DNA of 16,042 nt from an uncultured Planctomycetaceae bacterium (lineage in GTDB: Bacteria; Planctomycetota; Planctomycetia; Pirellulales; UBA1268), in NCBI GenBank assembly GCA_903885855.1, contig CAISKG010000118.1, positions 1 to 16,042 on the forward strand. Direction: 5' to 3'. Shown one piece after another: positions 12,423 to 16,042 of the stretch. Under the pieces are notes generated by a model. That model did no database searches and had not been told where the DNA came from. It saw only the letters and a list, made by a program, of their open reading frames with translations. How positions within the stretch are numbered: the stretch's first letter is position 1; the number at the start of each line of letters is the position of its first letter. The position numbers and the translations under genes were made by a program.

Positions 12423-15161
12423 ATGGCCGCGCCCCCCCGCCGACGCCTCCTCGCCTGTCTCCTGGCCCTGGGCCAGGCCGTCGCCGGTGCGTCCCTGAGG
12501 GGCGACGACGGTGAGCCGGTCCTTCCCGACGGCCCGGTCGGTCGCCGGGACGGGGCCACCGTCACCCCGGTCAACCAGATCCTCATGCCGACCGGCCGGC
12601 AGGTGGAACTGCCGGGCCTCCGGCCCCAGGCGGTGGCCCTCGCGCCGGACGGATCGATCCTGGTCACATCGGGGAAGACCAGCGAGATCGTGGTCGTCGA
12701 TCCGGACGACGGCTCGATCCTCGATCGTGTCGGCCTTCCGCCGGCGGACGTCAACGCCCCGGCTCCGGCCGACCAGCCCGACCGCAACCTCGCGCCCGAT
12801 GCCAAGGCGATCCAGAGCTTCACCGGGCTCCGGTTCGCCCCCGACGGCGGCCGGCTCTACATGAGCGACGTCCAGGGGGGCGTGAAGGTGTTCACGGTCG
12901 CCGCCGGGAAGGTGCGCCCCTCGCACACCATCCCCCTTCCGCCGGCGCACGCCCCCGGGCGCCCCGCGGAGATTCCGTCGGGCCTGGCCCTCTCGGCCGA
13001 CGGCACGCGTCTGTACGTCTGCGGAAACCTCTCCAATCGGCTCCTCGAGATCGACTCCGTGACGGGCAAGGTGCTCCGCGCGTTCGACGTCGGGGTGGCC
13101 CCGTTCGACGTCGTGCTCGTCGGCGCCAAGGCCTTCGTCAGCAACTGGGGGGGGCGGCGCCCGGGGCCCGGAGACACGACCGGCCCCGCCGGCAAGGGCA
13201 CGCTCGTGCGCGTCGATCCCACCACGTTCATCGCCAGCGAAGGGAGCGTGACGGTCGTCGACCTCGACTCCGGGGCGACGTCGGAGGTGCTCGTCGGCCG
13301 CCATGCCTCGGCGCTGGCAGGCAGCCCCGACGGGCGCCACGTCGTCTGTGCCAACGCGGGCGACGACACCCTCACGATCCTCGACGCCGCGTCGGGGGCG
13401 GTGGTGGCGGTCGCGGGGACGAAACGCACGCCCGCCGAGCTCTTCGGGGCGCAGCCGGGGGCGCTCGCCTTCTCCGCCGACGGCACCCGGCTCTACGCCT
13501 GCAACGCCGCCCAGAACGCCGTCGCCGTCCTCGCGTGGCACGCCGACGGCGACGATCCCTCCGAGCCGCCGGAGACGCGCCTCGAGGGGCTGATCCCGGT
13601 GGGCTGGTATCCATCGGGAATCGCCGTCGACGGGCCCCGCGGGGCGCTGGCCGTCTCCAACATGAAGGGCCTGCCGACGGGACCGCGCACCACCGGGGGG
13701 CGCGAGGGCTACAACTCGCACCACTACCACGGCAGCCTGTCGCTCGTGCCCCTTCCCGACGAGGCGGCGCTCGAGGCGCTGTCGGAGCGGACGGCACGCC
13801 TCCTGCGCGCTCCCGCCATCCGCGAGGCGCTCCTGCCGCCGCGCGACGGGGTCGCGCCGCGCGCGATTCCCGAGCGGATCGGCGAGCCGAGCCTGATCGA
13901 GCACGTGGTCTACGTGATCAAGGAAAACCGGACCTTCGACCAGGTGCTCGGCGACATTCCCGAGGGCAACGGCCGCGCGGAGCTGTGCATCTTCGGCGAG
14001 GGCCTGACGCCGAACCAACACGCCATCGCGCGGCGCTGGGTGCTCCTCGACAACACCTACTGCTGCGGGATCCTCTCCGCGGACGGCCACAACTGGAGCA
14101 CCTCGGCCGTGGCGAGCGACTACGTGGAGCGCGGCTTCGCCGGCTTCCCGCGCAGCTATCCCGACGGCATGGAGGACGCCGACGCCGACGCCCTGGCCTG
14201 GTCGCCGGCCGGGTTCATCTGGGACCGGGCCCGCGAGAAGGGGCGCTCGATCCGCAATTACGGCGAGTTCATGATGCCGCGCGTGCGCTGGCGCGACGCG
14301 GCGAGGGCCGGCCGCCCCGACTTCGCCGCCTGCCACGCGGCGTTCCTTGCGGGCGCAGCGCAGACGGACGTCATCTTCGCGTCGGAGCCGGCGATCGAGT
14401 CGATCCGGGCCTTCTCGCCATCGGGCACCGTGGGGTGGGACATGAACGTCCCCGATCAGTTCCGGGCCGACTTCGTGATCCGGGAACTCGCCGACTTCGA
14501 GGCCCGCGGGGAGTATCCGAACCTGGTCATCATCTGCCTCCCCAACGACCATACCAGCGGCACCTCCCCCGGGTTCCCCACGCCCGAAGCCTCCATCGCC
14601 GACAACGATCTGGCCTTCGGGCGGATCCTCGAGGCGCTGTCGCACAGCCGCTTCTGGCCGAAGATGGCGGTGTTCGCCATCGAGGACGACCCGCAGGCGG
14701 GCTGGGACCACGTCAGCGGCTACCGCACCACCTGCTACCTCGCCGGGCCCCACGTGCGGCGCGGGGCGGTGGTCGGCACGCGCTACAACACCACGAGCGT
14801 GCTGCGGACCATCGGCCAGATCCTCGGCCTCGATCCGCTCAACCAGTTCGACGCCTCGGCGACCCCGATGTTCGACTGCTTCACCGACGAGGCCGATCCG
14901 GCCCCGTTCACGGCGTTGCCGGCGACGGTGCCGCTGGATCGGATGAACGGCCAGCCGCACACGCTCCTCGATCCGGTGCAACGCGGGGACGCCGAGGCGA
15001 GCGCCGCGATGAATTTCACCGAGATCGACCGGGCGCCGGAGGACGCGCTCAACCGCATCCTCTGGCGGCATGTCCGCGGCGGCTCCCCGTACCCCGAGTG
15101 GGCGGTCACCGACGCGGAGGAGGACGACGACGACGCGGAGGGCGGCGCGGGCGACGACTGA
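12423..15161 (+). CDS. Exported YncE-like beta-propeller / phosphoesterase (PF04185-type) fusion protein
   Basis: This 912-residue protein starts at ATG 12423 with an arginine-rich signal peptide (MAAPPRRRLLACLLALGQAV). Residues ~45-420 form a YncE/YVTN-type propeller with repeated blades such as 'QAVALAPDGSILVTSGKTSE', 'GLALSADGTRLYVCGNLSNR' and 'GALAFSADGTRLYACNAAQN'. The rest is a phosphoesterase of the phospholipase C / acid phosphatase superfamily (alkaline-phosphatase fold). KENRTFDQVLGD (500-511) matches the family's ENR[ST]FD signature. N708-D709-H710 and 'EDDPQAGWDHV' (754-764) carry likely metal-binding Asp/His, and 'YNTTSVLRTIGQILGL' is the usual late motif. The reaction is probably phosphate-ester hydrolysis outside the cytoplasm; the substrate is unknown. 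The last ~18 residues are strongly acidic (EEDDDD). This two-domain architecture is known in bacteria. The gene stands alone, divergent from DUF1684 and convergent with the next gene, with only 13 bp between stops. Confidence 0.88.
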   Translation: MAAPPRRRLLACLLALGQAVAGASLRGDDGEPVLPDGPVGRRDGATVTPVNQILMPTGRQVELPGLRPQAVALAPDGSILVTSGKTSEIVVVDPDDGSILDRVGLPPADVNAPAPADQPDRNLAPDAKAIQSFTGLRFAPDGGRLYMSDVQGGVKVFTVAAGKVRPSHTIPLPPAHAPGRPAEIPSGLALSADGTRLYVCGNLSNRLLEIDSVTGKVLRAFDVGVAPFDVVLVGAKAFVSNWGGRRPGPGDTTGPAGKGTLVRVDPTTFIASEGSVTVVDLDSGATSEVLVGRHASALAGSPDGRHVVCANAGDDTLTILDAASGAVVAVAGTKRTPAELFGAQPGALAFSADGTRLYACNAAQNAVAVLAWHADGDDPSEPPETRLEGLIPVGWYPSGIAVDGPRGALAVSNMKGLPTGPRTTGGREGYNSHHYHGSLSLVPLPDEAALEALSERTARLLRAPAIREALLPPRDGVAPRAIPERIGEPSLIEHVVYVIKENRTFDQVLGDIPEGNGRAELCIFGEGLTPNQHAIARRWVLLDNTYCCGILSADGHNWSTSAVASDYVERGFAGFPRSYPDGMEDADADALAWSPAGFIWDRAREKGRSIRNYGEFMMPRVRWRDAARAGRPDFAACHAAFLAGAAQTDVIFASEPAIESIRAFSPSGTVGWDMNVPDQFRADFVIRELADFEARGEYPNLVIICLPNDHTSGTSPGFPTPEASIADNDLAFGRILEALSHSRFWPKMAVFAIEDDPQAGWDHVSGYRTTCYLAGPHVRRGAVVGTRYNTTSVLRTIGQILGLDPLNQFDASATPMFDCFTDEADPAPFTALPATVPLDRMNGQPHTLLDPVQRGDAEASAAMNFTEIDRAPEDALNRILWRHVRGGSPYPEWAVTDAEEDDDDAEGGAGDD

Positions 15162-15174
15162 CCCCGCCCCCGCC

Positions 15175-16042
15175 TCACGCCCTGACGAGGATCATGCCCC
15201 GCGTGGTGCCCGACCGCGGGTCGACGGCCCGCATGCCCTGCCACAGGTCGCGGGCCTTCACCCACTGGGGGCGGTGGACCGATCCGGAGGGGTCGATCAC
15301 CAGGAAGCGGTCGGAACGCCGGTCGTACGCCCCCAGGGCGGCGGCATGCCCGCCGAGCCCCTGGCCGGTCGCCCCCAGGTCGTAATCGGCGATCACGAAG
15401 CCGTCGCGCCTGCCGAGCGTGGCCAGGGCCTGGCGCCGGAACTGCGCGAGCGTCATCGCCGCGCCGTGCACGACGCGCGCCTCCACCGGGAACTCCCCGA
15501 GCACCCGTCCCATGACGGCGAGGGAGACACCGCCGCCGGCGAAAGCGCCCTCGGCGACCGGCCGCGTGGCCGCGAGCGATGCGCCGTCCTGGGGCTCGAG
15601 CGCCGGCCGCTGGCCGGCGTTGAGCACCAGCGCCAGCGTCCGCAGGCCCTGATCACTCCCGGTCCGGTCGGTGGGCTGCGAGAGGAGCGCGAGCGCCGCC
15701 CGTTTCGGCGTGGCCTCGATGAACATCCGCCGGCCGGCGGTGCTCGCGAGGGTGACGGCCGGCGCCGGCGTGGGAGCCGGCGCCGTCGTTCCCAACAGCA
15801 GCGTCACCAGCGCCGCCGGCGCCTCGGGAGCCGCCGAGCCGACGCGCAGGCGCAGTCGCTCCGCCGGCTGCGGCGCGCGGGTCGCCAGGAGCGGGATCGG
15901 CACGAGAGCGGCCGATTGCCCCGGCGCGAAGCGGACCACGGCCTTTTGCACCTCGCGCCGCGAGTAATCGCTCCCGACGTCGGCGTCGCCCCCGAGCACC
16001 GCCAGGGGGAACTCCTGGGCGGTGTCGAGCCCGCTCCCCGAC
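15175..16042 (-). CDS. Calx-beta-like segment plus phytochelatin-synthase-like domain lacking the catalytic Cys (N-terminus outside window)
   Basis: The minus-strand frame is open to the window end, so only the C-terminal ~289 residues are seen; the GTG at 15999 is unlikely to be the true start. The first ~55 visible residues, with 'GSDY', 'VVRFAPGQSAALVPIPLL' and 'ERLRLRV', resemble a Calx-beta repeat, common in large extracellular proteins. An Ala/Pro/Thr linker follows. The remainder resembles phytochelatin synthase: 'LALVLNA', 'MTLAQFRRQALATL', 'GQGLGGHAAALGAYD', 'DRFLVIDPSG', 'PQWVKARDLWQGM' and 'DPRSGTTRGMILV'. The catalytic His (codon 15346-15348) and Asp (15292-15294) are retained. 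Where active enzymes read (Y)CGxAS before VLNAL, this protein reads DQGLRT, with Gln at 15649-15651, and the visible fragment has no cysteine at all. It is therefore probably not a transpeptidase/peptidase in the usual sense. I infer an extracytoplasmic, binding or structural role. The family call is moderately sure. Confidence 0.65.
   Translation of the reverse strand, partial: SGSGLDTAQEFPLAVLGGDADVGSDYSRREVQKAVVRFAPGQSAALVPIPLLATRAPQPAERLRLRVGSAAPEAPAALVTLLLGTTAPAPTPAPAVTLASTAGRRMFIEATPKRAALALLSQPTDRTGSDQGLRTLALVLNAGQRPALEPQDGASLAATRPVAEGAFAGGGVSLAVMGRVLGEFPVEARVVHGAAMTLAQFRRQALATLGRRDGFVIADYDLGATGQGLGGHAAALGAYDRRSDRFLVIDPSGSVHRPQWVKARDLWQGMRAVDPRSGTTRGMILVRA

Noticed and set aside
12228..15071. 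Minus-strand open frame of 947 codons opposite the propeller-phosphoesterase gene
   Set aside because: It has no recognisable motif and an arginine/histidine/glycine-rich composition typical of antisense translation of a high-GC gene. The plus strand carries a signal peptide, propeller blades and phosphoesterase motifs.

Overview
The window looks like chromosomal DNA of a high-GC member of the Planctomycetota (about 70% G+C by eye). The best taxonomic evidence is the left end. A DUF1553-type protein (planctomycete PSD1 architecture) is followed by a Tat-exported DUF1501 protein, a pairing that is greatly expanded in planctomycetes. Shine-Dalgarno sites are mostly weak or absent, which also fits. 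I see no rRNA, tRNA, CRISPR array, insertion sequence, integrase or phage gene.

Layout. (1) 2-3413, plus strand: the 3' part of a DUF1553 gene, a 118-bp intergenic stretch packed with consecutive hairpins, and a DUF1501 gene. (2) 3644-8312, plus strand: a tightly coupled three-gene redox operon with two 4-bp start/stop overlaps. It encodes a GltD-like FAD/NAD(P)H oxidoreductase with a fused 2x[4Fe-4S] ferredoxin domain, then the alpha (gamma-alpha fused) and beta subunits of a KorAB-type 2-oxoacid:ferredoxin oxidoreductase. (3) 8627-10603, plus strand: a SulP anion transporter with a STAS domain and a further C-terminal domain that reads as PII-like, so probably a regulated bicarbonate or other anion transporter. 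(4) 12328-10626, minus strand: an overlapping pair encoding a secreted DUF1684 protein and an FkbM-type methyltransferase, convergent with the transporter. (5) 12423-15161, plus strand: a large exported YncE-like beta-propeller fused to a PF04185-type phosphoesterase, divergent from the DUF1684 gene. (6) 16042-15175, minus strand, cut by the window end: the C-terminal part of a protein with a Calx-beta-like segment followed by a phytochelatin-synthase-like domain. Its catalytic cysteine position is glutamine.

How the genes work together. The three-gene operon probably makes one complex or relay in which electrons pass between NAD(P)H, FAD, the fused ferredoxin centres and the TPP-dependent oxidoreductase. 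The fused ferredoxin domain would take the place of a separate delta subunit. The neighbouring SulP-STAS-PII gene may supply inorganic carbon to the reductive (carboxylating) direction of that enzyme, but this is inference from proximity only. The remaining genes encode exported or envelope-associated proteins with no visible link to the redox operon.

The observations most worth following are the apparent pseudo-phytochelatin synthase joined to a Calx-beta-like segment, the transporter-PII fusion, the GltD-ferredoxin/KorAB module, and the tandem hairpin cluster at 1853-1960.
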